From Pseudomonas putida (lineage in GTDB: Bacteria; Pseudomonadota; Gammaproteobacteria; Pseudomonadales; Pseudomonadaceae), in contig NZ_CP029693.1 in the NCBI RefSeq assembly GCF_003228315.1, forward strand, positions 3,647,501 through 3,711,500: a stretch of 64,000 nucleotides of DNA. The letters are read 5' to 3'. The notes below the pieces were generated by a model. That model was not told the DNA's origin and ran no database searches. It was given only the letters and a program-made list of their open reading frames with translations. A program made the translations under genes and the position numbers. Below, piece by piece: positions 63,401-64,000 of this stretch. The first letter of the stretch is position 1. Each line of letters opens with the position of its first letter.

Positions 63401-63621
63401 GGATTGGCCACAGGTATAAGGCTGCTTCTTCCTGTCAGTCAACAGTATGAGGCGGCTGGAACCTGGCCGCTTCGCGGTACAAAAAACAGTGCTCTGACGG
63501 TACAGTGTCCAGTTTTTACAAGTTTCGCTCAATTACACTTAAACCCACCGACGACAGTACTTTCAGCTAACTTTGCCTGCAGCTATACACGATTTCACTA
63601 GGCTTGCAGCGTTTCTAGGCA
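63401..63621. other. Non-coding tail of the island
   Basis: About 220 bp lie between the rdrB stop and the right repeat. I see no convincing ORF or integrase remnant; a short AAAAAC...GTTTTT inverted pair near 63482-63517 might end the operon. Confidence 0.5.
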
Positions 63622-63705
63622 ACTCATAATCCTTTGGTCCACGGTTCAAGTCCGTGTGGGCCCACCAAACAAGAAAGCCGCGCAATGCGCGGCTTTTTCG
63701 TGTCT
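63622..63705 (+). repeat. attR-like 84-bp direct repeat (truncated tRNA copy plus terminator)
   Basis: This is an exact copy of 57832-57915. It contains the tRNA from the anticodon loop through CCA and the terminator hairpin, but no acceptor 5' arm, D-arm or promoter, so it is not a functional tRNA. The base before the repeat differs (A here, G in the intact tRNA), fixing the left boundary. Confidence 0.93.
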
Positions 63706-63711
63706 GGTCGG

Positions 63712-63808
63712 GTAGGAGCGAGCTTGCTCGCGAAAAACCGGAGTGCACCGCCGGGTATCTGGTTTACGCGTTATCGTTCAAGACCTTCGCGAGCTCGCTC
63801 CTACAGGG
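63712..63808. repeat. REP pair, one copy shortened
   Basis: The first copy (63712-63734, GTAGGAGCGAGCTTGCTCGC) is normal. The second (63784-63808) has the core GCGAGCTCGC, a loopless palindrome lacking the usual 4-bp loop (AGGC or AAGC). It marks the start of host DNA beyond the island. Confidence 0.85.
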
Positions 63809-64000
63809 CTCATCCGCTCCAGCACTTCCCGCGTTAACACCACTTCGTAGGTATCCGCCGATCTGCCCCACTGCTCCACAAGGGCCATGCGTTCTACCAA
63901 TGCCTTCCCGAGGTCGGTAATGGTCTCGGCCAGCGCTTCGACGATCTCTTGGGTTCGCAACCATAGCCGATCATTGATCGCCTTAAGCTCGGCCGTGATG
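63778..64000 (-). CDS. Hypothetical protein, 3' end only
   Basis: A minus-strand frame enters from beyond the window edge and stays open to TGA at 63778. The visible 73 residues (ITAELKAINDRLWLRTQEIV..., then ALAETITDLGKALVERMALV) look helical, and I do not recognise the family. The last residues (SPVGASSRRS) are encoded by the REP at 63784-63808, so the stop codon lies next to this repeat. The start is not visible. Confidence 0.55.
   Translation of the reverse strand, partial: ITAELKAINDRLWLRTQEIVEALAETITDLGKALVERMALVEQWGRSADTYEVVLTREVLERMSPVGASSRRS

Larger units (their letters stand above)
57832..63705 (+). mobile_element. Compact tRNA-inserted island carrying rdrA-rdrB
   Basis: The unit between the two 84-bp direct repeats is 5,790 bp (one repeat copy included). 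It holds only rdrA and rdrB plus about 300 bp before and 220 bp after. No integrase, excisionase, transposase or phage gene is present, so it cannot move alone; it may be a remnant or be mobilised in trans. The genes use visibly more A/T third positions (TTA, CTA, AGA/ATA codons) than the flanking core genes, supporting transfer. Confidence 0.85.

Noticed and set aside
63404..63601. A 65-codon plus-strand frame after rdrB, possible rdrC
   Set aside because: No ATG with a ribosome site, no membrane helix, and no motif; it is probably non-coding.
63622..63705. A second tRNA gene
   Set aside because: Only the tRNA 3' half is present; there is no acceptor 5' strand or D-arm, so it is an attachment-site copy.
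63764..63964. A 66-codon minus-strand frame at the right edge
   Set aside because: The neighbouring frame stays open to the window edge and reads as a helical protein, so it is the better candidate.

Overview
The window is a Pseudomonas chromosome segment, most likely from the P. fluorescens group. Gene order follows what I recall of the P. aeruginosa PA0668-to-PA0575 stretch, read backwards (tyrS ... erpA ... trpCDGE ... agtABCD/agtRS ... murU-amgK/lptD-surA ... rpsU-dnaG-rpoD-rmcA). Intergenic gaps carry many REP palindromes of the kind seen in fluorescent pseudomonads (GTGGGAGCGAGCCTGCTCGC type). No CRISPR array, insertion sequence or rRNA is visible.

1-9,440: tyrS (minus); a LysM-like/M23 peptidase and anmK (plus); erpA and argC (minus); hemJ, a nitronate monooxygenase, a DUF805 protein, a short-chain dehydrogenase and a HIT hydrolase (plus). 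9,440-20,440: coq7, speD, an OsmC protein, vfr, a lipoate-ligase-like protein, then trpC-trpD-trpG and trpE, gph, rpe and an iron alcohol dehydrogenase. 20,660-28,500: a four-gene ABC importer (agtA-D) followed upstream by its probable two-component regulators agtR/agtS. 28,570-46,490: a DUF3530 protein, a TerB/DnaJ-type protein, the murU-amgK cell-wall recycling pair, the divergent lptD-surA-pdxA-rsmA-apaG-apaH outer-membrane and housekeeping operon, glpE, the prkA-yeaH-spoVR stress cluster and cca. 46,570-57,790: folK/folB, plsY, tsaD, the macromolecular-synthesis group rpsU-dnaG-rpoD, and the multi-PAS GGDEF-EAL protein rmcA.

57,801-63,705 is the accessory part. A tRNA gene with anticodon CAT is followed by a compact 5.8-kb element bounded by an exact 84-bp direct repeat, made of the tRNA 3' half plus its terminator. 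The element carries only two genes: an 881-aa P-loop ATPase and an 846-aa protein with a complete adenosine deaminase metal site, overlapping by 4 bp. This is the layout of the RADAR anti-phage system (RdrA ATPase, RdrB deaminase). No integrase and no accessory membrane gene (rdrC/rdrD) lie inside the repeats, so this looks like a stripped-down defence island in a tRNA attachment site.

The window ends with a REP pair and the 3' end of a minus-strand gene that runs off the edge.
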